Of a stretch of DNA of 64,000 nucleotides, positions 24,054 to 33,869 are shown in pieces. The first letter of the stretch is position 1; each line of letters starts with the position of its first letter. The stretch is from Planctomycetota bacterium (lineage in GTDB: Bacteria > Planctomycetota > UBA8742 > UBA2392), in NCBI GenBank assembly GCA_027493625.1, contig JAOSKM010000003.1, positions 725,028 through 789,027 of the forward strand, written 5' to 3'. Under the pieces are notes generated by a model. It saw only the letters and a list, made by a program, of their open reading frames with translations, had not been told where the DNA came from and did not search any database. Position numbers and translations under genes: made by a program.

Positions 24054-26742
24054 GCAGGTGGCCCTGCACGTTCGTCGCGGCTCATCGCACCGGCAAAGCG
24101 AAGCCTGGCTGCTGCCCGGCCACGACCCGGCCGCGCTGCTGGAGGGCCTGGCGGCGCTGGGCCTGGAGCCGCTGCCGCGCGTGTACCGGCTGGCCTGCGG
24201 ATTCCTGGTGAAGCCGGACGTGGCCTGCGCGACCAGCCTGCCCGGGGCGCTGCGCCTGGCGCAACTTGCCGACAACGTGTACGCGCCCCTGGACGCCGAT
24301 CTCACGCCCGCGCTGCTGCCCGACGAAGTGCAGGGCCTGACCGGGGGCAAGGGCGTGGTCTGCCTGCCCGAGGGTTTCTATGCACTTGACCCGTCAAGCC
24401 CATTGACGCTGTCGAGCCTGCTCGCCGCCGAAAACCCGCGCCGGCGCGAGTGGCGGCCGCTGCCGCAAGCCGAACCGCGCGCGAGCGAGATCAGCCAGTT
24501 CATCTACGACCGCCCCCAGGACGACGCCGAGCAGCTGCTGAACCAGGGCGGCCAGGGCATCGGCGAGCAGGAGCCCGCGCCCGACGACACCGGCGTCGGC
24601 AAGTCGATGCTCGGGCGCGCCGAATTCGCCGCTGGCAAGGCTTTGGCCGGGCTGGGCAAGCTGTTCGGCAGCGCGGGCATGCAGAAGGCCGGCGGCGGCC
24701 TGATGGGCAAGGGCATCAACAACGATCCCGCGCGCCTGCAGGGGCTGCTCGGCAAGCAGGAGGCCGCGTTGCGCGACCTGCTGCGGCGCTTCCGCGAAGG
24801 CAATGTGGACGAAGCCCTGCGCCGCGCGCTGCCGCTGGGCGACGAGGCCGGCCGCGGCGCGCGTGCAAGCACCAGCGCCAGCCTGCCGTTTCACAATTTG
24901 ATGTACTCGCTCGGCAACCTGCTGGGCGGCGGCTCAAGCGGCGCTTCCATGTGGTTTACAGAGCCCGACATCTACGGCGCCCTGGTCAGCGAATACCGCA
25001 AAGCCGCCGAGCAGGCCCGCAAGGACGGCGACCACCGCCGCGCCGCCTTCATCTACGGCAAGCTGCTCGGCGACTACCGCACGGCCGCCAGCCTGCTGCA
25101 GCAGGGCGGCCTGCACCACGACGCTGGCGTGATTTACCTGAAAAAGCTGAACGACCCGCTTTCCGCCGCGCGCTGCTACGAGGCCGCCGGCGACGTGGAC
25201 GAGGCCGTACGCCTGTACCGCAAGATCGGCCAGCACGTGCCCGCCGGCGACTTGCTGCGCAAGGCCGGTGACGAGCCCGCCGCACTGCATGAGTACCGCA
25301 CCGCCGGGCGCCTGCTGGCCGAGCGCGGCGAGTTCACCGCCGCCGGCGAGCTGATGATGGCCAAGGCCGCCGAGCCCGAGGAAGCGCTGGCCTTCTTCGG
25401 GCAGGGCTGGCGCGCGCGGCCGCACCCCAACGCGGTGCCCTGCGCGGTGCACATGGCCGTGGTGCACGCCGACCGGGCGGACGCCGGGCAGCTGCTGCAG
25501 CTCACGGACGAGGCCGACCGCTTCTTCGCGCCGCCGGGCAACGAGGCGCAGGCCGGGCAGTACTACAACATGCTGGAAACATTGGCGCGGCGCGAAGCAC
25601 TGACCGAACAGCGCGCCGAGCTGCACGACCGCGCGCTCAGCGGCCTGGCCAACAAGCTGCGCCAGCGGCCGGGTGCGCAGAACATCCCGTTCGAGGGCCG
25701 CGCCTGGCCCAACGCGCTGGTCAGCGACGCGCAGTACGCCGCGCGCAGTGAGCTGAAGCGCCGCCCCCAGGGCGGGCCCCGGGAAACCAGCCTGGTCAGC
25801 GGCGTGCAGGTGGCCAACGGCGCGGTGAGCTGCGCCTGCTTCGCGGCCGAGAGCGGCGAGTTGTTCATCGGCTTCCGCGACGGGCGGGTGTTCCGCTTCT
25901 CGCCCAGCCGCGGCACGGCGCTGGTGCGCGACGCCGGGCCGCCGGTGAATGCGCTGGCCTGCGACCCCGCGGGCAAACTGGTCGTCGCCGCGCACGAGGC
26001 GCCCGACCACTGGCGCGAACTCTCGTGCCACGTGCGCGGTCGCGACAGCCGTTACCTGCGCGGGCGGGGCAACCTGCTGCAGGGCGGCGACGTCGAGCTG
26101 CTGGCCGTGGGCGAGGCGCAAGGCCGCACGGTGGTGGCGCTGTTTGACGCCTCGCGCGCGGTGATCAGCCTGCGCCAGGGCGAAGGCCTTGAGCCCTACA
26201 TCGAGTACAACGCGCCCGAGGGCGGCAACTGGCAGGGCGAGCTGATCCGCAGCGGCAACGTCACGGGCCTGCTGCTGCTGGGGGGGCGCAAGGCGTACTG
26301 GCTGCCGGCGATCAGCGCGCTGCGCACGGTCACCGAGTGGCAGGACGCGCCGACGCACTGGAACGCGCTGGGTTTCATACCGGGGGCTGGCGCCCGCGTG
26401 ATGCAGGGCGTGCCGGGCGAGATCCACGTCGCCGGCCGTAACGAGCACGGCAGCCTGTACTGGAGCGGCATGAAGGCGGGCACCTTCGGTGTGCGCTGCG
26501 AGTCGCGCATCGTGGCGGCGCGCGGCGACTACCTGTGCGCGGCGCTGACCAAGCCGGGGCACGTGGCGGGCGTGACGGGCAGCCACGTGAACTGGTTCCG
26601 CAAAGACGGCGAGGGGTTCGTGCTGAAATCCATCACCCAGCTGAACGCGCCGGACGCAGTGGCCTGCTACTTCTGCGCCGACACCGGCGAGCTGCTGGTG
26701 CTGAGCGCCACCGGCCGCGTGTCGATGGTTAGCGTGCCCTAG
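24052..26742 (+). CDS. Large helical-repeat plus beta-propeller protein (ternary system)
   Basis: 896 residues. An N-terminal domain (about 1-150) precedes a Gly-rich linker and a glycine/alanine amphipathic stretch ('KALAGLGKLFGSAGMQKAGG'). TPR-like repeats lie at about 310-450 ('AAFIYGKLLGDYRTAASLL', 'AARCYEAAGDVDEAVRLYRK', 'GDEPAALHEYRTAGRLLAER'), and a beta-propeller at about 585-896 with blade motifs 'GELFIGFRDGRVFRF' and 'GELLVLSATGRVSMV'. Last gene of the operon. Propellers of these systems are thought to recognise the invading target or partner; that is family-level inference. Confidence 0.8.
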   Translation: MQVALHVRRGSSHRQSEAWLLPGHDPAALLEGLAALGLEPLPRVYRLACGFLVKPDVACATSLPGALRLAQLADNVYAPLDADLTPALLPDEVQGLTGGKGVVCLPEGFYALDPSSPLTLSSLLAAENPRRREWRPLPQAEPRASEISQFIYDRPQDDAEQLLNQGGQGIGEQEPAPDDTGVGKSMLGRAEFAAGKALAGLGKLFGSAGMQKAGGGLMGKGINNDPARLQGLLGKQEAALRDLLRRFREGNVDEALRRALPLGDEAGRGARASTSASLPFHNLMYSLGNLLGGGSSGASMWFTEPDIYGALVSEYRKAAEQARKDGDHRRAAFIYGKLLGDYRTAASLLQQGGLHHDAGVIYLKKLNDPLSAARCYEAAGDVDEAVRLYRKIGQHVPAGDLLRKAGDEPAALHEYRTAGRLLAERGEFTAAGELMMAKAAEPEEALAFFGQGWRARPHPNAVPCAVHMAVVHADRADAGQLLQLTDEADRFFAPPGNEAQAGQYYNMLETLARREALTEQRAELHDRALSGLANKLRQRPGAQNIPFEGRAWPNALVSDAQYAARSELKRRPQGGPRETSLVSGVQVANGAVSCACFAAESGELFIGFRDGRVFRFSPSRGTALVRDAGPPVNALACDPAGKLVVAAHEAPDHWRELSCHVRGRDSRYLRGRGNLLQGGDVELLAVGEAQGRTVVALFDASRAVISLRQGEGLEPYIEYNAPEGGNWQGELIRSGNVTGLLLLGGRKAYWLPAISALRTVTEWQDAPTHWNALGFIPGAGARVMQGVPGEIHVAGRNEHGSLYWSGMKAGTFGVRCESRIVAARGDYLCAALTKPGHVAGVTGSHVNWFRKDGEGFVLKSITQLNAPDAVACYFCADTGELLVLSATGRVSMVSVP

Positions 26743-26828
26743 GCACTGTGGCACGGGCGCCTCGCCCATGGCTACTTACTTAAAGAAACCGGTAGTTGCC
26801 GTTCAGGCCTGCGGAGCAGGCCTACAAG

Positions 26829-27025
26829 GTTAGCCCCCAGCGTAAGCTGGGGGTTCGTTCCGCAAGAGTTTACCGAGGCGCGCAGCGCCGGCACAACAGC
26901 GGCGTGCCGCCAAACAGCTTTGAGGTCGCGCGGTGATTGTTTCGGCGCTCCGCGCCTTGGGTGATTCACAACTCCGGTCCCCCAGCTTACGCTGGGGGCT
27001 AACAGTTGTTATGGCGCTCCGCGCC
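26829..27025. repeat. Composite structured intergenic repeat, copy 1
   Basis: About 197 bp in a 369-bp gap with no gene. The left hairpin (GTTAGCCCCCAGC ... GCTGGGGGTT), a central pair of GGCGCGCAGCGCC / GGCGCTCCGCGCC segments, and a right hairpin (CCCCCAGC/GCTGGGGGCTAAC) enclose 'GGCACAAC'. The same order is found at 61104-61323, though the hairpin arms differ. It could be a structured RNA or a repeat family. Confidence 0.6.
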
Positions 27026-27111
27026 TGACGGCCCATCTGACACTTAGCTTTGAGTGCGTCCGCAATTCCCCTAAGGTCGCAGTATTGGGCACCAGGCCCA
27101 TGCCACATTGG

Positions 27112-29189
27112 TTAACCCAGGGAGGTTTTCAGCTTCTCTAAATCCGTGAGCGGGGCCTGGCAGGTGTAGTTCTCGCACACGTAGGCGGTGGCTTTGCCTT
27201 CCACGGGCCCTTGACCGGTCAAGAACGGCACCAGCTTGCGGATCGGCTCGCCCGCCTCACCCGGCTCGTGCAGCACGATCACGGTCCTGGGCTGGAAACG
27301 GCCGTGCAGCAGCTCCAGCATGTGCGCCGCCTGCTCGCGCGTGCCGGCCACCACCACCTCGCGCACCGGCAGCACCAGCCACTCCAGCGCCAGCAGCGCG
27401 TAGTTGTGGGCCACGGCCATCTCCGTCAGCCGCGTGCCCAGCGCCTTCAGAATCTTCGCGGCCGCGTCGGTGTACGCCTGCTTCTGCAGCAGCGCCCCCA
27501 GCCGCGCCAGCGCGTAGGCCCCCGCCGAGTTGGCGCTGGGGATCGCGCCGTCGAACAGGTTGGTGTTGGGGGCGATCATGGCGTCCGGGTCGTCGCTCGC
27601 CTGGGTGTACAGCAGGCCGTTGTCGCGCTGGAACAGGCGCAGCAGCTCGGCGGCCAGGCGGTCGGCCTCGGCCAGCCAGCGCGGGTTGAAGTCGGCCTGG
27701 TAAAGTTGCAGCAGGCCGTTGGCCACGAAGGCGTAATCCTCGGCGAAGGCGGGAATGCCGGCCGTGGCTTTCCGATAGCGGTGCAGCAGACGGCCGTCCT
27801 GCGTCATCTTGGTGAGCACGAACTCGGCCGCCTCCCGCGCGGCCTGCAGGTAACGCGGCTCATGCAGCACTGCGCCAGCGCGGGCGAGCGCGCCGATCAT
27901 CAGGCCGTTCCAGTCGGCCAGCACCTTGTCGTCCAGCAGCGGGCGCACGCGGCCGCCGCGCCGGTCGAACAGCTTGCCGCGCCACTCGAACATCAGGCGC
28001 TGCAGGGCCTCGGGCTCGAGGCCGCGGGCCTTGGCGCTGTCGGCCACGCTGCGCGGCAGGTGCAGGATGTTGGCGCCGGTGCGCTCGTGGCTGGCTTCAT
28101 CAAAGTAATTGCCGGCCTCCACGCAGCCCCCACACGAAGCCCGCCAGGTCGGCGTCTTTACCCAGCACCTCGCGCAGCTCGTTGAAGGTCCAGACGTAGA
28201 ACTTGCCTTCTTCGCCTTCGCTGTCGGCGTCTTCGGCCGAGTGAAAGCCGCCGGCCTCGTCGCGCAGGTCGCGCAGCACGTAGCCGCAGATGCTGTGGGC
28301 GGTCTCGGAGTACAGCTTGTTGCCGGTAAGCTGGAAGGCGTCCAGGTAGGCCTCGAGCAGCAGGGCCTGGTCGTAGAGCATCTTCTCGAAGTGCGGCGTC
28401 AGCCACTCGCGGTCCGTTGAGTAGCGGTGAAAGCCGCCGCCCAGCTGGTCGTGGATGCCGCCCGCCGCCATGCACTCCAGTGTGAACTCGGCCAGCCGCA
28501 AGGGCTCCGGGTCGCCGGTCTGGGCGTGGCGGCGCATCAGGGCCTGCAGGCGGTGCGGCGTGGGGAATTTCGGCGCTTTCTCGAAGCCGCCGTAGCGCTC
28601 GTCGAAGGTCAGCTTCAGCGTGGCGTAGTTCTCGGCCAGGGGCGCGTCGGACAGCTCCGCCCCTTCGGGCGCGCCCTGCTTGTGGAGCCAGTCGGTGATC
28701 TCGGCCGCCTGCTGCACCAGCTTTTTCGCGCTCGCCGCCCCACAGCTCAACCATGCGCTTGAGCACGCTGAGGAAGCCCGCGCGCCCGAAGCGATCCTCG
28801 GGCGGGAAGTAGGTGCCGGCCGTGATGGGCTTGCGATCGGGCGTCAAAAACAGGCTCATGGGCCAGCCGCCGCGCCCGTCGTTGAGGGCCTGGGTGACGG
28901 CCATGTAGACGGCGTCGATGTCCGGGCGCTCTTCGCGATCGACCTTGATGCTGACGAAGTGCTGGTTGAGGTATTCGGCGATGCGCTCGTTCTCGAAGCT
29001 TTCGCGCTCCATCACGTGGCACCAGTGGCAGGTGGCGTAGCCGATGCTCAGGAACACCAGCTTGTCCTCGCTGCGGGCCTTGTCGAATGCGGCCTCGCCC
29101 CAGGGCATCCAATCCACGGGGTTGTGGGCGTGCTGCAGCAGGTAGGGGCTGGATTCATTGATCAGCGCGTTGGCTTTGTGTTCGCTCAT
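27112..29189 (-). CDS. YyaL-type thioredoxin-domain protein, two frameshifts in the sequence
   Basis: Starts at ATG 29189 ('[19 protein letters not shown]'). An N-terminal thioredoxin-like domain has the family's '[15 protein letters not shown]', keeping a CXXC pair. A one-base insertion in the run at 28722-28726 breaks the frame after 'GEREK'; the (alpha/alpha)6 barrel continues in a second frame ('[17 protein letters not shown]', '[17 protein letters not shown]'). A second extra base in the run 28127-28131 shifts to the last frame ('[13 protein letters not shown]', '[16 protein letters not shown]'), ending at 27112. Reconstructed length of about 690 residues matches the DUF255/YyaL (spermatogenesis-associated protein 20) family. 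Biochemical role not established. Confidence 0.88.
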
Positions 29190-29241
29190 GTTCGGCTCTC
29201 GTTTGTCGCGTTCCAACCTATACTGCCGTGCAGTGGAAACC

Positions 29242-29625
29242 ATGGCCGTCAGCGAACAATTCCTTGAATACGTGCGCGACCAGTTCAGCGGGCTGGGCGA
29301 GGTGCAGAGCCGCAAGATGTTCGGCGGCGCGGGGATTTACCTGGACGGCCGTTTCTTCGCGCTGGTTTCAGACGACGAGCTGTACCTGAAAGTGGACGAC
29401 GCAAACCGGCCCAGGTTCGAGCAGGCCGGCAGCCACGCCTTCGAGCCCTGGCAGGGCCACGTCATGAACGGCTACTGGAGCGTGCCGGCCGAGGTGCTGG
29501 AAGACAGGGCCCGGCTCGCGGAGTGGTCGCAGCATTCCGTCAAGATAGCGGGAAGCCCGGTGCGTCAGCGTCGGGCATCGAGACGCAAGACGTCCACCAA
29601 GGGAAAGCGTAAATCAACGCGTTGA
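29242..29625 (+). CDS. TfoX N-terminal domain protein
   Basis: 127 residues from the ATG at 29242. The core '[24 protein letters not shown]' (in two parts) and '[16 protein letters not shown]' match the TfoX_N domain of competence regulators, here as a stand-alone short protein with a basic Lys/Arg/Ser tail. TATACT at 29219-29224 gives a leader of about 11 nt. A DNA- or protein-binding regulatory role is an inference. Confidence 0.8.
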   Translation: MAVSEQFLEYVRDQFSGLGEVQSRKMFGGAGIYLDGRFFALVSDDELYLKVDDANRPRFEQAGSHAFEPWQGHVMNGYWSVPAEVLEDRARLAEWSQHSVKIAGSPVRQRRASRRKTSTKGKRKSTR

Positions 29626-29684
29626 TGGCTGCTGTCTTCCGGCGGCCCGTTCACACTGCCAATGCCCGGCGCTTACGCACCGGG

Positions 29685-30986
29685 CTACGACTGCGGCAAT
29701 AACACGCTGGCTGTGTAGTTGTCGGGGGTCAGCAGCTCGCGGATTCGCTGGTTCACCTGCTTCACGGTCACCCGCTCGATCATGCCGGGCACGTCGAACA
29801 GCTCGCTGCCCTGGCTGAGCGCGCCGATGTAGGCGTAGGCCGTGCCCTCAGGCTCGTTGAAGGCGCGCAGGAAACGGCCGAGGTACTTGCGGCGCTTGCG
29901 CTCCAGCACTTCCGGGTCGATGCCCTGCTTGCGCGCCTGTTTCAGCACCTTCAGCACCGCGGCCTCCAGCTTGGCGGCGTCGGGCGTTTCGCCGCCGATC
30001 ACCGCGTAGCCGAAGCCCAGCTCGGCCTGGTAGCCGGCGCCGAAGTCGGGCGTGATCAGGCGCTGCTCGTACAGCTGCTCGTATGCCTCGCTCTCCTTGC
30101 TGAACAGCGCGTCCATCGCCAGCGACGACAGCACGTCGCGCATGGTCAGCGCGTCGCCCTTGGGCTGTTTGGCGTCCTTGAAACCCAGCAGCAGGCGGGG
30201 GCGCGAGATGAACATGCGCCGCACGGCCTTGTGCTTCGCGATCTTCTTCGGCTCGCTCGGCCGTACGCGCTCAAAGCGCGGTGCGGGCTTGGCGGGCGCC
30301 CACTTGTCGGCCAGCTCGTCGGCCATGGCCGCAACCTGCGCGGGCTCGAAATCACCGGTGATCACCAGTGTCAGGTTGTGCGGGTGGTAGAAGGTGCCGT
30401 GGCAGAGCTCGAGCAGTTGCGGCGTGACGGCGCTGACAGTCTCGGCCGTGCCGGCGATGTCGATGCGCAGGGGGTGCTTTGCGTACAGGCCTTCCAGCAG
30501 CTGCTGGAAGCCGACCCAACCCGGGTGGTCGCGGTACTGGTTGATCTCCTGAATGATGATGTCGCGCTCGGTGTCTACCAGCTTCTTGTCGAAGTATGGC
30601 GTGAGCGCGAGCTCCAGCAGGGTGTCGAGGTTCTGCTCGAAATTCTCGGTGCACTCGAAGTAGTAGGCGGTCTGGGTGTGGCTGGTGTGGGCGTTGACGT
30701 AGGCGCCGCGAGCCGTGAACACGTCGCTGAGGTCGCCGTGGGATTTCTTGAACATCTGGTGCTCAAGGAAGTGCGCGATGCCGTCGGGCACCGTGACGCG
30801 CTTGCCGTGGTGCAGCCAGCTGCTGTCGGTGCTGCCGTAGCTGGCGACCACGAACGCGATCTTCTTGGTAAAGCCCGCACGCGGCGCGAAGATCAGCCGC
30901 ATGCCGCAGCCAAGCACGCCCTCGTGGCGCACCTCGTGCAGCTGTTTGCTGCGGATGGGTTTGAGTCTGACGGCGGTCGCGATCAT
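29685..30986 (-). CDS. M16-family zinc metallopeptidase
   Basis: 433 residues. The inverted zinc motif HXXEH is at H72-F-L-E75-H76, with the downstream glutamate in 'ERDIIIQEINQY'. N- and C-terminal halves follow the M16 duplication, the second with 'RRKYLGRFLRAFNEPEGTAY'. No signal peptide, so cytoplasmic as in YmfH-like members. GGAAGG lies upstream of the ATG. Likely a peptidase for small peptides; the substrate is unknown. Confidence 0.92.
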   Translation of the reverse strand: MIATAVRLKPIRSKQLHEVRHEGVLGCGMRLIFAPRAGFTKKIAFVVASYGSTDSSWLHHGKRVTVPDGIAHFLEHQMFKKSHGDLSDVFTARGAYVNAHTSHTQTAYYFECTENFEQNLDTLLELALTPYFDKKLVDTERDIIIQEINQYRDHPGWVGFQQLLEGLYAKHPLRIDIAGTAETVSAVTPQLLELCHGTFYHPHNLTLVITGDFEPAQVAAMADELADKWAPAKPAPRFERVRPSEPKKIAKHKAVRRMFISRPRLLLGFKDAKQPKGDALTMRDVLSSLAMDALFSKESEAYEQLYEQRLITPDFGAGYQAELGFGYAVIGGETPDAAKLEAAVLKVLKQARKQGIDPEVLERKRRKYLGRFLRAFNEPEGTAYAYIGALSQGSELFDVPGMIERVTVKQVNQRIRELLTPDNYTASVLLPQS

Positions 30987-31120
30987 CTTTCAGCCTTCCG
31001 TTCCTGCGGTGAAACAACCGGCAAGTCACAAACCAGTCCCGCATTCCGGCGGGGCGACCGGACTCGACCAACACTCATCAGCTCGCTGCATGTTCCATAC
31101 TCGAAGGGCAACTACGAATG

Positions 31121-31202
31121 AACCACGAAGGGCCACAAAGGACCACGAAGCGCTGACAGCCCTCGGGCGTTTCTTCGTGGCCCTTGGTGGTCCTTCGTGG
31201 TT
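31121..31202. repeat. Hairpin repeat of CCACGAAGG words
   Basis: Two 30-bp arms (31121-31150, 31173-31202) built from the words ACCACGAAG and GGCCAC pair imperfectly around a 22-nt loop. It lies between divergent M16 and convergent SagB-like genes in a 246-bp gap. Confidence 0.7.
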
Positions 31203-31232
31203 AAGCAGTTTCGGTTCATGAGAACGGTTCGG

Positions 31233-32765
31233 TTACGGCGCCGGCCGACCCAGGCAGGTGATGTAGACGCACAACTCCTTGCCGGGAATGTTCAGCAGCT
31301 CGTTCACCTCGTCGTCGAAGAATCCGCCGATGCCCGAAACCCCAAGCCCCAGGCGGATCGCCGCGATGTTCAGCCGCTCGCCGAGGTGCCCCGCGTCCAG
31401 GTGCAGGTATCGGTACGCCCGGCTGCCGTACTTCTTCGTGGCCGCCTCAAGGTCCGCGGTGTGCACCACCACGGCCGAGGCGTCGCGGGCCAGCTCCTGC
31501 CCGAGCGCCAGGTGGAAAATCTCGTTGCGCACGCTGCCGCGCCGGATGCTGAGCAGCTCCATGAAGCCGGGCGCGAAGTAGTACACCCCGGGCTCAAGCC
31601 CTTCCACGCTGTTGACCACCACGAAGGTCTCCAGCAGCGAGGTGTCGAAGTAGGCGGGCAGCTGCTCATGGGGCAGGCGCAGGTCCGGCCGGTAGGCGAA
31701 CGCCAGCAGGTCCGCCAGCTCGGCCAGTTTCAGCGGCTCGCGGTTCAGCACGCGGGTGCTGCGGCGGCGCAGGATGGCGATTTCGATTTCCTCAGTCAGG
31801 TCCTCGCCGCTGGGCTTCAGCTTGGTGCCGGATGCGAACGCGTACTTCGGGTCGAGCATGAAGTCGTCGCCGCCTTCTTCATGCGCCCTGGCGCTGCCCG
31901 CCTTGTCGCGCGTGATGGCGCTGGCGCCATGGATGCCGAGGATCGCGTCGTCGGTCGGCGCGGGCTCGACATCGCTGGAGGCGCGGGCAGACGGGCCCGG
32001 CAGGCTTGCCGCGCCAAGCTCATGCAGCGGCAGCACGGCCAGCACGCCCTCTTTGTCCTCGGGAATCGCCAGCAGCTTCGCCACCTCGTGGTCCACGAAG
32101 CCGCCCACGGCGCTGACCCGCAGGCCGAGGCGCGGCGCGACGATATCCAGGTTGCCCAGCACGTGGCCGGTATCCAGCAGGCAGCGCCGGTAGGCGCGGT
32201 CGCCGTAGCGCCAGCTCGAGCGCCAGAACACGGCCGTGGCGACGATGGCCACCCTGGCCTCGGCCGCGGCGGCGTCGCCGAAGCAGGATTCCGCAAGCCG
32301 GCGGAACAGCTCTGCCCCTTCGGGCGCCAGGCCCTTGGGGTAGACCTCAAGCAGCGCGTGGTCGCGCACGTGGTAGTAGAACACGCCATCGGGCAGGTCC
32401 GCGTGGCCGCGCACCAGCAGGTACAGGTCGGTCGGGTAGAGCGCGCCGGCGCTGGGTGCCGCGCGGAAGTACATCTTCTGGCCGCCGCCCACGGCCATGG
32501 CGGTCACGCCGTTGGTGGCGAACAGCAGCTTGGAAAGCTGCGGCAGGCTGAAGGGGCCGTCCTGGTCTTTCAGCCCGGCCAGCGCCTGCCACTCCTCGGA
32601 TTCGCCGGTGGGAAGGTACGGCCGCAGGTCGAAGCGCGGCGCGCCGGCGTAATCCTTGAACTGCTCGGGCGGGTGGTTCCAGTCGATGTGGTGTCCCTGC
32701 CCGATGGTGGACGGGTGGTACTTGGTGAGGCGGTGATAAGTCTCGGCGTACGGGGGCTCTGCCAT
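31233..32765 (-). CDS. SagB-like protein with two nitroreductase domains
   Basis: 510 residues from ATG 32765 ('MAEPPYAETYHRLTKYH'). Two FMN nitroreductase-like halves are evident. The first has 'RAAPSAGALYPTDLYLLVRG' and 'LDTGHVLGNLDIVAPRLGL'; the second has 'RRRSTRVLNREPLKLAEL' and 'LDAGHLGERLNIAAIRLGLG'. SagB-type dehydrogenases oxidise azolines during peptide maturation, but no YcaO cyclodehydratase or precursor peptide is nearby, so that role is unproven here. Cytoplasmic flavoprotein. Confidence 0.85.
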   Translation of the reverse strand: MAEPPYAETYHRLTKYHPSTIGQGHHIDWNHPPEQFKDYAGAPRFDLRPYLPTGESEEWQALAGLKDQDGPFSLPQLSKLLFATNGVTAMAVGGGQKMYFRAAPSAGALYPTDLYLLVRGHADLPDGVFYYHVRDHALLEVYPKGLAPEGAELFRRLAESCFGDAAAAEARVAIVATAVFWRSSWRYGDRAYRRCLLDTGHVLGNLDIVAPRLGLRVSAVGGFVDHEVAKLLAIPEDKEGVLAVLPLHELGAASLPGPSARASSDVEPAPTDDAILGIHGASAITRDKAGSARAHEEGGDDFMLDPKYAFASGTKLKPSGEDLTEEIEIAILRRRSTRVLNREPLKLAELADLLAFAYRPDLRLPHEQLPAYFDTSLLETFVVVNSVEGLEPGVYYFAPGFMELLSIRRGSVRNEIFHLALGQELARDASAVVVHTADLEAATKKYGSRAYRYLHLDAGHLGERLNIAAIRLGLGVSGIGGFFDDEVNELLNIPGKELCVYITCLGRPAP

Positions 32766-32912
32766 GCGCTGCGAATCCTGTGCAATGGGCCGACGTTTTC
32801 GGCCGTTCAAGCTTATACCAACCGATCCGCGAATTGGCCGGAATTCGCGTTACGGAGCGCCGCAACAGGCGTAATAAATAAGGAAACAACAAATTCTACG
32901 GAGGCCATTCCC

Positions 32913-33753
32913 ATGCAGAAACTGATGGTAGCCATTGCGGCGATCGTGATCACCGGCGTGGTGGGCGCAATCAGCGTGCCCGACGCCCAGGACGCGCGCC
33001 GCGAACGTGAGCGCGAAGTCGAGCGGATCGAGAAAGTGATCGAGCTCGAGGAAGACACCGAGATCGTCGAATTGACCCAGGCCGAAGACGGCAGCTGGTA
33101 CGTGCAGCGCCAGCGCCAGAACGCGCCGCGCGCCGCCCAGCCGCGCGAGCCGCAGATGCCGATGATGCGCATGATGCCGCAGCCGGGCACCTGGCAGCTG
33201 CTCAGCCACGGCGAAATGGCCCTGCTGCTGAACACCGCCACCGGCGAAACCTTCATGCTGGCAAAGGGCGAAGAAGGCATGCACTGGCGCCCGATCCCAC
33301 GCCCCGGCATGGAGCCGCGCGAAATGCCCCGCGGCGACATGCCCCGCGAAATGCCGCGCATGCCAGGCATGGAGCGCGACATGCCGCGCCCCGGCCGCGA
33401 GCAGATCGAGCAGCAGCTTGAGAACATGCGCAAGCGCCTGGAAGGAGGCGGAGGGCGAACGCCGCGAGCGCATCAAGCAGGCGATCGAAGAGCTGGAAGG
33501 CGCGCTGGAAAAGATGGGCAAGGAAGAGCGCAAGGAAGATCGCAAGGAGCCCAAGGGCGACAAGGAACGCCGCCCGGAGGATCGCGCCAAAGAGCTGGAG
33601 AACGAGCTGGAGCGCATCGAGGACGACATCGCGAACCTGAAGGAACGCCTGGAAGACACCGACAGCAAGCGCGAAAGCCAGCAGCTGGAGAAGAAGATCG
33701 GCGCACTCAAGGAGCGCGCCAACGAGATCCGGAAGGAACTCAAGCGCAAGTAG
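32913..33753 (+). CDS. Exported coiled-coil protein, one frameshift in the sequence
   Basis: Start at ATG 32913, with GGAGG about eight bases upstream. N-terminal signal or anchor ('LMVAIAAIVITGVVGAISV'), then a Met/Pro/Arg-rich middle ('GMEPREMPRGDMPREMPRM') and a long acidic-basic coiled coil. The frame breaks near 33445 (an extra G in GGAAGGAGG), after which 'EAEGERRERIKQAIEEL' continues to a stop at 33753 ('RKELKRK'). Reconstructed about 280 residues. No family recognised. Followed by a strong hairpin terminator. Confidence 0.7.
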
Positions 33754-33780
33754 ACGAATCGGCAGCTTCGCATGAAACAA

Positions 33781-33812
33781 AGCCCGTCGTTTGCACGACG
33801 GGCTTCTGTTTT
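33781..33812 (+). terminator. Rho-independent terminator
   Basis: Perfect 10-bp stem AGCCCGTCGT / ACGACGGGCT, 4-nt loop, then TCTGTTTT, starting 27 bp past the coiled-coil gene. Confidence 0.85.
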
Positions 33813-33869
33813 GCTGTACCTGATCTCTGCTAAACTGGTTCTCCCCGCGGCGGCCCCTGTGAGCACGCC

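Noticed and set aside
24054..24389. C-terminal extension of the vWA-propeller frame
   Set aside because: Overlaps the next gene by over 330 bp in another frame with Arg/Ala/Pro/Gly composition; one missing G explains it.
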